A DNA stretch of 64,000 nucleotides. It comes from Bifidobacterium breve DSM 20213 = JCM 1192. GTDB lineage: Bacteria; Actinomycetota; Actinomycetes; Actinomycetales; Bifidobacteriaceae. The DNA lies in assembly GCF_001025175.1 (NCBI RefSeq), contig NZ_AP012324.1, positions 62,001-126,000 of the forward strand, written 5' to 3'. Made by a program: the position numbers and the translations under genes. The notes below the pieces were generated by a model. The model saw only the letters and a program-made list of their open reading frames with translations. It was not told the DNA's origin and ran no database searches. Positions 25,813 through 34,011 of the stretch are shown in pieces; within the stretch, counting starts at the first letter, position 1; every line of letters starts with the position of its first letter.

Positions 25813-26172
25813 TCACTTGCCCCGGCGCTCGGACGGGCGGCGGATCGGGTCAAGCAGGGCGTCCGGATTGGAAATGCCGAACATGCTGCGTCCGCCGGTG
25901 GATTCAGGGTGCTTGGCGAGGATGGCCAGAGAAATCGCACCCGGAACCAGAATGATCACGGACAGGGCGGCCAATCCCCAGTTCACAAAGAATCCGAGGC
26001 ACAGCACGATAGCCGCCACAACCACCACGGTGCCGATAATGGTCAGTCGCGCCTGATGCAGGTTGGAGACGCGGGTCCAGGAAGCATTCTTGGCCGCGGC
26101 GACGTCGGTCTCGGATGACTTGCCGGCGGAAGTCGGGCGTTGTTCGTTCGCGTTCGTTATACCTGCCAGCAT
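25813..26172 (-). CDS. Small membrane protein of unknown function
   Basis: A 119-residue protein with two adjacent membrane helices (about residues 44-65 and 66-88), a hydrophilic N-terminus and a basic, proline-containing C-terminus (PIRRPSERRGK). It resembles small two-helix actinobacterial proteins of unknown function, but no named family is clear. A TTG start at 26205 would add 11 residues. The ATG at 26172 is preferred, though only a weak AGGG precedes it. The gene faces away from the esterase gene. Confidence 0.55.
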   Translation of the reverse strand: MLAGITNANEQRPTSAGKSSETDVAAAKNASWTRVSNLHQARLTIIGTVVVVAAIVLCLGFFVNWGLAALSVIILVPGAISLAILAKHPESTGGRSMFGISNPDALLDPIRRPSERRGK

Positions 26173-26314
26173 ATGCCCTGACGTCTGATGATGCGTTCCG
26201 GACAAAGTCTGAATAAAGGTTGAGAACTCTCGGGATGTTCTGTGAAATCCGACACTCTTCCCTGAATTGCGCGATAGGCTTACATGAGCTCTTGGGAAGC
26301 GTGGGGGTGAAGGT

Positions 26315-27697
26315 ATGAGGAACTCCGTCTGGAAGACGTTGATGGAGCTGTCGCTGATTCGGGGAATCGTTCCTCAGACCGTATTCGGCGTGACCGCAGT
26401 GGCGGCACTCGTATTGCTGATCGGATTGGTTGTGGGCAAGCGGAACCGTGCGCATCGCATGCACCCGCTAATCGTGTCATTGATCGTCGCCGTGGCCGCC
26501 GGTGCTGTAGGCCTGTTGGCGGCATGGTTGGTATCCGACGTGTTCATGGCATTCGAGGTCTCGCTCGGCTGGCCGGTGATCTTTACCATCGCCGGCGGCA
26601 TCGCGGCGGTCGGCTTCGTAATTGCCGCAGCTGTGATCGTCCAAGGACTGCGCCGCGTCGTCGCCATCATTCTGGTGCCGTTGATACTGGTCTCCACGGC
26701 ACTCGGCGTGGATTCGATCTATGGCGAATACCAGACCATTGGCAACCTCGTCGGCTATTCGCCATATGCTTCGCTGAGCTCGGTCAAAGTGCACGAATCC
26801 GCGATGAGCGTGGACCAATGGCGTAAGCGTGCCCAGCGCAACGATTTGCCCGACATGCCGCAAACCGGCAAGGTGCTTACTGTCACCATTCCCAATACGA
26901 AATCGAACTTCGCCGCGCGCCCGGCAATGATCTATCTACCGCCCGCCGCGCTTAGCGAGATGCCTCCGACGTTGCCGGTTATGGAACTGATGGCCGGGCA
27001 GCCGGGCAGCCCGAGCCGCCTTATCGACGCGGGCAACATCGCGGCAATGATGGACTCGTATGCGGCCAAGCATGACGGTCTGGCGCCAATCGTGATTGTG
27101 CCCGACCAGAATGGTGAGGCGTCGCATAACAGCCTGTGTGCCGACACCACCCAAGGCAATGCCGAGACCTATCTCACCAAGGATGTGGTCGTGTGGGCTA
27201 AGAGGAATCTGCCTGTGGCCAAGTCGGCGAAGATGTGGGCGATTGGCGGCTTCTCGCAGGGTGGCACCTGCACCACGCAGCTCGGCCCGCGTCATCCTGA
27301 GTTGTACGGCGCGATGCTGCCGGTGGACGGTGAGCTCAAGCCGACGAATGGTACGGTCGCCAAGATGGTCAAGGAGTATTTCGCCGGTGACCAGTCCGCT
27401 TATGACGCACAGGTGCCGGTTAATGTGATTGCCGCCACCGGCTCGTCGGACCAGGCGCTGTTCTCCGGCGCGGGCGAACGGGATAAAGAGTCGATACATA
27501 ATATGCGTCTGATTGCCCAAGCCGCACGCAAAGTCGGCATGGACGTCACCGAACTGGTCGTGCCGGATACCGGACATGACTGGCATGCGGTGCAAGCCGT
27601 CTGGCGGGCCGGGCTTGACTGGTTCGGCGAACGAACCGGATTGGGTGAGATGCCGCAACCGTTGAAGGACTACAACCAAGTGGAGGTGTTGCAATGA
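26315..27697 (+). CDS. Membrane-anchored esterase family protein (Ag85/esterase D-like)
   Basis: A 460-residue protein with about four N-terminal membrane helices (residues 20-150) and an extracellular alpha/beta-hydrolase of the putative esterase (esterase D/Ag85-like) family. The nucleophile lies in GGFSQGGTC, with the acid near IAATGSSDQALF and the histidine in PDTGHDWHAVQ. The Ag85-like fold acts on acyl or mycolyl esters in related genera. In a bifidobacterium it more likely removes or transfers acyl groups on envelope lipids or polymers. It overlaps the MprF-like gene by four bases, so the two form a pair. Confidence 0.82.
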   Translation: MRNSVWKTLMELSLIRGIVPQTVFGVTAVAALVLLIGLVVGKRNRAHRMHPLIVSLIVAVAAGAVGLLAAWLVSDVFMAFEVSLGWPVIFTIAGGIAAVGFVIAAAVIVQGLRRVVAIILVPLILVSTALGVDSIYGEYQTIGNLVGYSPYASLSSVKVHESAMSVDQWRKRAQRNDLPDMPQTGKVLTVTIPNTKSNFAARPAMIYLPPAALSEMPPTLPVMELMAGQPGSPSRLIDAGNIAAMMDSYAAKHDGLAPIVIVPDQNGEASHNSLCADTTQGNAETYLTKDVVVWAKRNLPVAKSAKMWAIGGFSQGGTCTTQLGPRHPELYGAMLPVDGELKPTNGTVAKMVKEYFAGDQSAYDAQVPVNVIAATGSSDQALFSGAGERDKESIHNMRLIAQAARKVGMDVTELVVPDTGHDWHAVQAVWRAGLDWFGERTGLGEMPQPLKDYNQVEVLQ

Positions 27698-30318
27698 GCG
27701 ACGAACAGCAGCATGAGGGCGGCAGGAAGCCGCAGACCTCGCATGCGTCCAAGTCTCATGCGCCGAAATCCGGCCATGTTGCGGACAGCTGGCGTGAACT
27801 GGCCGAGGACGCGCGGCAGTGGGCGGATGGCCATAGGCTGACCGTTGTGGCCACGACGGTGCTGGTCGTGCTGAACTTGGTGGTATGGCTGGTGGCCGCC
27901 ATGGCCGGATTCGCGTTCCCATTGCGCCTAGACACCAGTATGGCCGAGTTCGATCTCGGCAAACTGGTGTGCTCGTTGTTCCTGGCGCGCGGCGTGATCC
28001 AGCTCATCATTGATGCCGTGCTGTGGCTCGTCATGTTCTCCATCGCCGAGCCATGGCTGGGTCGCACCCGCACCGTTGCTGCTGCGCTCGCCTGCGCTGC
28101 TGCAGGCGCGTTTATCGGCCTTGGCCTGTGCGCGGCGGCCGGTTGGCTGTTCCAGGATTCCCAGTTCGTCTCCCGCATGCAGTTTGCCCTGAGCCCGCTG
28201 GTGCTGCCGGTCGGCGCATTGATGGCGGCCAGCGCCTTCTGCGGCCACCTGTGGCGGCGGCGTATCCGGCTCATCGGATATGTGGCGATTCTGGTCGCGC
28301 TGCTCTACAGCGGCAACCCCGGCGACTACTGCATTCTCGCCGCCGCATTGCTCGGTCACATCGCCGGCCGTGTGATGGCCGGTCCACCCGCGCACGCCGA
28401 AACCGGCTGGCACTGGCTGCGTAGCACTTCATTCGAAGCGCGTCGCATGTTCGCCGCCATCGCCGTGGTGCTGGCGCTGGGGCCGGTCATTTCCATCACC
28501 TCGCATAACCATGCCGGGCCGTTGAGCACGGTCGGCCTACTGATGAGCCCGGCTTCCGTCGACAACGGCACCTTGGCCAAATGCTTGGCCGGAGCCACGC
28601 ACAGCGGTTGCTTCCTGCAATTCGACCTGTTGCGTGCTTCGATGCCTGGCGCGGTTCTGCGCTCGCTGCTGCCCACAGCCGTGACCTTGGTGCTGGCATG
28701 GGGCCTGTATCGCGGTCGCCGGTTTGCGGCCATCTGCGCTGTGGCCATCAACCTGTTCACTGCGGGCGTCGCCATTGCCTATTATCTGGTCGTGCCGCTG
28801 AGCTTTGCGCCGAACGGTATGACGTCCTTGCTGCAGCATGGCGCGATTACCGCTTGCGTGGCGAATGCTCTGCCACCGTTGATTTTTGCCGTCGCCTTGG
28901 CTGCGATGCTGAAGCATTTCCCGATTCGTGTCGGCTGGCGCCGGCTGATCGGCGGCGTCGGTGTAATCGTGCTGGCCTTACTGGCCTGCGCCGCCGTGTA
29001 CCTTATGTACGGCATCGCCCAGCCGGACGCGTTTGCGCCTCGGGCCACGGCGTCGTCGCTGTTGGCCGAACTGCCGGGACGGTTCCTGCCCATCGGGTTC
29101 CTGAGCCATATGAAGTTGTCGTTCGTGCCGCGTACGCCATTGGCGTCCGTGGTGTATCAGGGCGTTGGCTTGGTGTTCTGGATCGTGGTGCTGGCCGTGG
29201 TGATGCGTTGGATGAGCGACGTCAGTGAGTCGAATGAACGGGCGCAGGCCCGTGCCGAACGGCTGGTTGAGACCGGCGGCGAATCGATGAGCTTCATGAC
29301 CACGTGGGAAGGCAACGACTATTGGCTGTCGCCCACGGGCAAATCGGCCGTGGCATACCGTGTACTCAACGGTATTGCGTTGACCTGCACTGGGCCATTT
29401 GGCGATCCGGCGGAGTGGATGGACGATCTGACCGGATTCACGCAGTATTGCGTGGAACGGTCGTGGTCGCCGGTGTTCTACAGTGTGCATCGCGAGCAGC
29501 GTGATGCGCTGCTGGCTGAGGGATGGAACTCGATTGAGGTCGGTAGTGAAATGGTTGTGGACCCGCGTGTGTGGAAGACCACCGGCAAGAAATGGCAGGA
29601 CGTGCGTACCGCCATCAACAAAGCCAAGCGCGACGGCATCACCGATGTGCAGTCCACGTTCCTGGAATCGCCGCTGGAAGTGCGTGAGCAGATTGAGGAC
29701 ATCTCCGAGGAATGGGCACAGCTCAAGGCTTTGCCGGAGATGAAGTTTACGTTGGGCGGTGTCGAGGAACTGCGTGACCCGCGCGTGCGTCTTCTGTATG
29801 CCGTCGATGCGGATGGGCGTGTGCTGGGCGTCACCAGCTGGCTGCCCACATGGCGTGATGGGCGCGTGATCGGTTGGACACTGGACTTCATGCGGCATCG
29901 TACCGACAGTCCTAACGGCATCATGGAGTTCCTGATTGCGCGTATGGCCGAGCGTCTGCGTGATGAGGGGGCTGCGGATCCGGAGCGTGCCGCAGAATTC
30001 ATGAGTTTGTCCGCGGCTCCGTTGGCCGGTATGAACCCCGAGCGGGACAATGCCGGCGAAGGTGGTGCGCCGGCCGGGGAAGGCACACAGGTGCTCCAGC
30101 ATGCGCTGCAGATCGTGGCCGATTGGATGGAGCCGGCGTACGGCTTCCATTCGTTGTTCAACTTCAAGCGCAAGTTCCAGCCCACCGAGGCACCGGTCTA
30201 CGTGTGCTACCCGGACCCGGCGGCATTGCCCCAGATCGGGCTGGCCGTGGTGCGCGCCTACGTGCCCAGCGTGACGCCCGCCGAAGTGGCCGGCATGCTC
30301 AGCACGCTGCGGTCGTAG
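27694..30318 (+). CDS. MprF-like membrane protein with DUF2156 (lysyl-phosphatidylglycerol synthase-type) domain
   Basis: An 874-residue protein. The N-terminal half (about 50-510) has many membrane helices. The C-terminal half (about 530-874) is a DUF2156 domain of the GNAT-like fold used by aminoacyl-phosphatidylglycerol synthases, with NDYWLSPTGKSAVAYRVLNG, FYSVHREQRDALLAEGW and a final FHSLFNFKRKFQP. The family transfers an amino acid from tRNA to a lipid and flips it across the membrane, which alters cell-surface charge. The donor amino acid here is unknown. The start is ATGA-coupled to the esterase gene. Together they suggest envelope-lipid modification. Confidence 0.85.
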   Translation: MSDEQQHEGGRKPQTSHASKSHAPKSGHVADSWRELAEDARQWADGHRLTVVATTVLVVLNLVVWLVAAMAGFAFPLRLDTSMAEFDLGKLVCSLFLARGVIQLIIDAVLWLVMFSIAEPWLGRTRTVAAALACAAAGAFIGLGLCAAAGWLFQDSQFVSRMQFALSPLVLPVGALMAASAFCGHLWRRRIRLIGYVAILVALLYSGNPGDYCILAAALLGHIAGRVMAGPPAHAETGWHWLRSTSFEARRMFAAIAVVLALGPVISITSHNHAGPLSTVGLLMSPASVDNGTLAKCLAGATHSGCFLQFDLLRASMPGAVLRSLLPTAVTLVLAWGLYRGRRFAAICAVAINLFTAGVAIAYYLVVPLSFAPNGMTSLLQHGAITACVANALPPLIFAVALAAMLKHFPIRVGWRRLIGGVGVIVLALLACAAVYLMYGIAQPDAFAPRATASSLLAELPGRFLPIGFLSHMKLSFVPRTPLASVVYQGVGLVFWIVVLAVVMRWMSDVSESNERAQARAERLVETGGESMSFMTTWEGNDYWLSPTGKSAVAYRVLNGIALTCTGPFGDPAEWMDDLTGFTQYCVERSWSPVFYSVHREQRDALLAEGWNSIEVGSEMVVDPRVWKTTGKKWQDVRTAINKAKRDGITDVQSTFLESPLEVREQIEDISEEWAQLKALPEMKFTLGGVEELRDPRVRLLYAVDADGRVLGVTSWLPTWRDGRVIGWTLDFMRHRTDSPNGIMEFLIARMAERLRDEGAADPERAAEFMSLSAAPLAGMNPERDNAGEGGAPAGEGTQVLQHALQIVADWMEPAYGFHSLFNFKRKFQPTEAPVYVCYPDPAALPQIGLAVVRAYVPSVTPAEVAGMLSTLRS

Positions 30319-30438
30319 GGTGTGGGGCGTACGGACCCTGACAATTGTGTTCGCGGTTGAGGCTCTAGGCCGTTTGCCTGTTCGTTTACGTACGGACCGG
30401 AGACTGGCCGATTCGAGCCCAAGATGGGGCTATCTGCT

Positions 30439-30616
30439 TTCAAAGAGGTGCCTTCAGCTTCTTGCGGATAGCTAACTGCCTTCGGAGGGGTACCTGAACC
30501 CTGAAATCCCAAGTATGAGCGTTGCAATGACGGCGTTTGTACTCGGGATTTCCCATATTCGGTACCCCTTTGGACGGAGATAGCATTCCGCGGAAGCCCG
30601 AATATACCTCTTTGAA
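30439..30616. repeat. Long-stem inverted repeat element A
   Basis: Two imperfect arms of about 72 bases (30439-30510 and 30545-30616) face each other around a 34-base loop. Aligned landmarks are TTCAAAGAGGT/ACCTCTTTGAA, AGGGGTACC/GGTACCCCT and GAAATCCC/GGGATTTC. No gene is encoded in the 600-base gap 30319-30916, which is filled mainly by this element and element B. Confidence 0.75.
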
Positions 30617-30657
30617 CGGAGAAACCCCAGCGAGGAGGGCATAGAAGTCGCTATCTC

Positions 30658-30851
30658 CGTTTCAAGGGGCTGATTCGGCCTGCTCCGGAGGTCTACTCTC
30701 GTTTCGAGGGGCTGATGCCGAAGTATTCACGCTCCGAAACTGGCGGAATGGCGTTGGCGCAGATGGGTTTCTACATGCGTTCTAGTGGATGACTAGCCCC
30801 TTGAAACGAAAGTAGACCTCCGGCGGAGGCCGAATCAGCCCCTCGAAAGCG
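30658..30851. repeat. Long-stem inverted repeat element B
   Basis: Two arms of about 57 bases (30658-30714 and 30795-30851) are near-perfect reverse complements. Each contains two copies of GTTTC(A/G)AGGGGCTGA, so the block holds four. The 80-base loop contains TGGCGGAATGGCGTT, which is also found in the loop of the element at 42083. It looks like a small non-autonomous palindromic element. Confidence 0.85.
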
Positions 30852-30916
30852 TTTTTGCCGTTGCGGAGATTTTCCAGCCGTACCGTGAACCGTCTCAACG
30901 GTGTAACGTGGGGCGT

Positions 30917-31933
30917 ATGAGCGAACTTACCGAACATAATGACGGCAACACGCAGGTCGCATACTTCGCCGGCGGCTGCTTCTGGGGGCTGGAGCGCTAC
31001 TTCCAGAACGTCGACGGTGTCACGGACACCACGGTTGGCTACGCGCAATCCACGGTCGAATCGCCGACCTACGAGCAGGTGTGCGCGGGCGGCACGGATG
31101 CAGCCGAAACCGTGCAGGTTACTTTCGACCCAGCACGGGTAAGCCTGCGGACACTGGCATTGCTGTTCTTGGAAGTCATCGACCCGTTCTCGGTGGATCA
31201 GCAGGGCGAGGACCGCGGCCGGCAATACCGCACCGGCATGTTCTACACGGACGAGACGCAGCGTGCCGTGTACGTGGCGGCCTTGGAGCAGCTGGTCGAC
31301 CGTCAGCCGCAGCGCCCGGCCGTGTTGGTCGAGCCGCTACGCAATTTCTACCCGGCCGAGGCCCATCATCAGGATTATCTGATCAACAATCCCGGCGGCT
31401 ACTGCCATGTGCCGATTGCGGCGATTGCGAACGTGAAGCGCCGTCAGAAGTACGTGGAGCGTATCTGGGACTTGACGCTCGAGCAGTTCGCGGTCACGCA
31501 GAACGCCGCTACTGAACGCCCGTTCGTCAACGAGTATGACGAGGAGTTCGAGCCCGGCATTTACGTGGATATCGTCAGCGGCGAGCCGTTGTTCTCTTCG
31601 CGGGACAAGTTCGACTCCGGCTGTGGCTGGCCCGCGTTTTCCCGGCCGATTAAGGGTGACTTGCTGACTGAGCACGAGGATCATCGCATTCCGGGGCGTG
31701 ATCGTATTGAGGTGCGCACTTCCGACACGCAGATTCATCTGGGCCACGTGTTCGCCGATGGTCCGGCCGATCGCGGCGGCCTGCGCTACTGTATGAATTC
31801 CGCCGCGCTGCGATTCGTGCCGCGCTCGCGCATGGCCGAGGAAGGCTACGGCGACTGGGTTCCGGTTGTGGATGGGGAAGCTGACGGTCCGGTCGGGAAG
31901 ACCGATCAGCCTGGGGCAGCTCACGAACGGTAA
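30917..31933 (+). CDS. msrAB: Fused peptide methionine sulfoxide reductase MsrA-MsrB
   Basis: A 338-residue enzyme that repairs oxidised methionine in both stereoisomers. The N-terminal MsrA domain (about 14-175) has the catalytic GGCFWGLER. The C-terminal MsrB domain (about 195-320) has [21 protein letters not shown] and [11 protein letters not shown]. It has no signal peptide and is probably cytosolic. The frame begins at a GTG at 30908, but the ATG at 30917 was chosen: TAACGT at 30904-30909 is seven bases before it, and there is no ribosome binding site. It protects this anaerobe from oxidative damage. Confidence 0.95.
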   Translation: MSELTEHNDGNTQVAYFAGGCFWGLERYFQNVDGVTDTTVGYAQSTVESPTYEQVCAGGTDAAETVQVTFDPARVSLRTLALLFLEVIDPFSVDQQGEDRGRQYRTGMFYTDETQRAVYVAALEQLVDRQPQRPAVLVEPLRNFYPAEAHHQDYLINNPGGYCHVPIAAIANVKRRQKYVERIWDLTLEQFAVTQNAATERPFVNEYDEEFEPGIYVDIVSGEPLFSSRDKFDSGCGWPAFSRPIKGDLLTEHEDHRIPGRDRIEVRTSDTQIHLGHVFADGPADRGGLRYCMNSAALRFVPRSRMAEEGYGDWVPVVDGEADGPVGKTDQPGAAHER

Positions 31934-32005
31934 GCCGCGACTGTACGAGCTGCATGAGATGTGGTATTTTGCTGAATATAAGCGCCGAAAGGACCGGACA
32001 GCAAC

Positions 32006-32731
32006 ATGAGCATGGAGAACATTGCGGGCGCTCGCAAACCTGCCAAGCGTGAGGATGAGCGGACGGTTGCCGGCGAACATCGTATGATGCGTCGCGCGGA
32101 CCGTGAGGTGACTGACCCCGAGCAGATCGCTGCGATTATCGCCGCTTGCGACATCGTCGAAGTGGCATATGCGGATGCTGAGGGCCTGGCCATCGTGCCG
32201 TTGAATTTCGGATTTGATTATGAGTATGACGAGGCCGATGGTGTTGCCGCAACAGCCTTGGTGAACGGTGCTGAGACGGTCGGCAGCACGGGAGTCGTGG
32301 CAGCCGATGAGGTGGGGTGCCCCGGCAAACTGACGCTCTGGTTCCATTCCGCGCCGCACGGCCGCAAGCTCGACGCGATTCGTGCCGCAGCCGGCGGGCG
32401 TCTGCCCGTGGCATTCACCATGCAGGCCGACTGCGAGGTGGTGGCGGGTCGCACCACGTGCAATTGGGGCGAGGCGTTCAAGTCGATTGTCGGCAATGGC
32501 GAGGCCTCGCTGGTCAAGGATTTGGGCGAATGCCGCCACGGCTTGCAGGCGCTGATGGCGCAGCAGGCGCACATGCCGCACGTCGAATTCACCGACGCGC
32601 AGGTGCGCAGCGTCACAGTGTGGAAGATCGAGGTCGATTACTTCACCACCAAGGTCCGTGCCAAGCCCGCGCCCGCGCACATGCATCAGCGCCCTGCCGT
32701 GCCGCGCGCAGGTGTGATCGGTGCCCGATAA
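32006..32731 (+). CDS. Pyridoxamine 5'-phosphate oxidase family flavoprotein (NimA-like)
   Basis: A 241-residue protein with an FMN-binding split-barrel of the PPOX/NimA type. Helpful segments are RMMRRADREVTD, AYADAEGLAIVPLNFGFDYE, TLWFHSAPHGRKLDA and the final VWKIEVDYFTTKVRAKP. Such proteins reduce small molecules or bind flavin or heme, and some confer nitroimidazole resistance; the substrate here is unknown. A good ribosome binding site (AAAGGA) precedes the ATG. It lies on the same strand as msrAB with a 70-base gap. A role in redox balance fits the neighbour. Confidence 0.82.
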   Translation: MSMENIAGARKPAKREDERTVAGEHRMMRRADREVTDPEQIAAIIAACDIVEVAYADAEGLAIVPLNFGFDYEYDEADGVAATALVNGAETVGSTGVVAADEVGCPGKLTLWFHSAPHGRKLDAIRAAAGGRLPVAFTMQADCEVVAGRTTCNWGEAFKSIVGNGEASLVKDLGECRHGLQALMAQQAHMPHVEFTDAQVRSVTVWKIEVDYFTTKVRAKPAPAHMHQRPAVPRAGVIGAR

Positions 32732-32771
32732 CATCATTGCAGCAAGGATGGGATGTCGGTTGTGGTGCGGC

Positions 32772-33833
32772 TCAACGGTTCTTAACGTACCGGGTGCCGC
32801 GGCCGGCGCCCAGTTTGGTGATGGTGCCGTTGTCAAGCAGTGTCTTCAGTGTACGTTCAACAGTGCTGGCGCTGATATCGGGCAATTGTTGAAGTATGTC
32901 CGCTTTTGAGAGCGGCGATAATATGCGATCAAATAGATTGCCGATACGCTGCTCCTTGGTGGGTTTTCTATTGCTGCCCCAGCCGGACACTTCCCCAATC
33001 CGTTCGTCGAACTCTTTACAGGCAGTGAGGATGACGCCGAGTAAATAGTTCACAAATGGTGCATAGTCGTTGACGTTGTCGTTCCAGCCGTATGTGCTCG
33101 CGGCAAGTGCCTCGTAATAGGTGTCTTTGGTCCGCTCGATAAGGTGTTCAATGCTGATATATTTACCTACTTGGTAACCATTGCGGTAGAGCAGTAGCAA
33201 GGTCAGCAGCCGGCTCATTCGACCATTGCCGTCATTGAATGGGTGGATGCAGGTGAAGTCGAAGGTGAACATTGCTGTGGCGAGCAATGGATCGATATGT
33301 CCGTCTTGGATGGCTTCTGTATAGGCGGCGCAGGCGCGCTCGACGAGCTCCGGTGTGATGAGTGCGTTTGGGGGAGTGAAACGAATGATTTGTTTTCCGG
33401 TGGCGTCGCGCTCGATGATGACATTGTCGCTGTCTTTGAAATGTCCGCCGAAAGCGAGGCCAGTGTATCGGAACAGATCGCGATGCAGTTGGAGGATTGT
33501 ATTTGGGGTCGGTGGAATGTAGTCGTGGCTTTCGTGGATGGTGGCGAGTACGTCGCGATAGCCGGCGATTTCCTCCTCGGCACGATTGCGTGGCGTGGTT
33601 TTTTCTGCAACCAGTGCGTTGAGTCGCTTGTCGCTGGTAGAGATACCTTCAATACGATTGGATGCGTTGGTGCTTTGAATGCGTGCAACCGTGATGAGTG
33701 TGTTCAGCAAATCAGGCCTGATTGCAGCCTGTACGCTTTGACGACCTTTGGCTTCGTGGATGGCGGATAGCAGTGTTGTGGTTTGTGGGGTGAGCAGTTC
33801 CTTGGCGGCGGTGATGTAGTCGAAGTGCTTCAT
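32772..33833 (-). CDS. Fic family protein with C-terminal winged helix
   Basis: A 353-residue protein that probably transfers AMP to target proteins. The Fic core motif HPFNDGNGRMSR (residues 197-208) has the catalytic His197. An N-terminal inhibitory helix motif, SNRIEG at 58-63, matches the (S/T)xxxE(G/N) of class II Fic proteins. A winged-helix domain (about 285-353) is followed by a basic end. This layout matches the single-gene SoFic type, of which some members are described as phage defence genes. Upstream is an elaborate operator (33844-33899) with three TTTCTGCATCAT copies, so autoregulation by the C-terminal DNA-binding domain is likely. The base composition is less G+C-rich than its neighbours. 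Confidence 0.88.
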   Translation of the reverse strand: MKHFDYITAAKELLTPQTTTLLSAIHEAKGRQSVQAAIRPDLLNTLITVARIQSTNASNRIEGISTSDKRLNALVAEKTTPRNRAEEEIAGYRDVLATIHESHDYIPPTPNTILQLHRDLFRYTGLAFGGHFKDSDNVIIERDATGKQIIRFTPPNALITPELVERACAAYTEAIQDGHIDPLLATAMFTFDFTCIHPFNDGNGRMSRLLTLLLLYRNGYQVGKYISIEHLIERTKDTYYEALAASTYGWNDNVNDYAPFVNYLLGVILTACKEFDERIGEVSGWGSNRKPTKEQRIGNLFDRILSPLSKADILQQLPDISASTVERTLKTLLDNGTITKLGAGRGTRYVKNR

Positions 33834-33843
33834 TGTGAATCTC

Positions 33844-33899
33844 TTTCTGCATCATCGAATAGTTTTCTGCATCATATTCTATCAATATGATGCAGAAAA
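33844..33899. promoter_or_regulatory. Operator of the fic gene
   Basis: A perfect inverted repeat with 16-base arms, TTTTCTGCATCATATT and AATATGATGCAGAAAA, lies at 33863-33878 and 33884-33899 with a five-base spacer. A third copy of the half-site, TTTCTGCATCAT, is at 33844-33855. A -10-like TAGAAT (minus strand, in the spacer between the arms) is covered by the operator. The gap between the fic start (33833) and the first copy is only 10 bases. Confidence 0.8.
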
Positions 33900-33940
33900 G
33901 TGGATTGTTGTTCCCTTGATGATGGTGTTGCTCAAATCTC

Positions 33941-33983
33941 ACCTTCCGCTGGCGGGAGGTGGCTCGCAGCGCCGGTGGGTGGT
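33941..33983. repeat. Dispersed GGGGAG-type repeat
   Basis: A copy with CCTTCCGCTGGCGGGAGGTGG and GCAGCGCCGGTGGG, related to the copies at 4757 and 19785. It lies in the fic-GT2 intergenic space (33834-34011). Confidence 0.55.
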
Positions 33984-34011
33984 TTGCTTTCGAACCCGAT
34001 AGACTTGCCGC

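Noticed and set aside
31337..32836. A 499-codon frame on the minus strand over msrAB and the flavoprotein gene
   Set aside because: Both plus-strand genes have diagnostic motifs, and the opposite frame has none.
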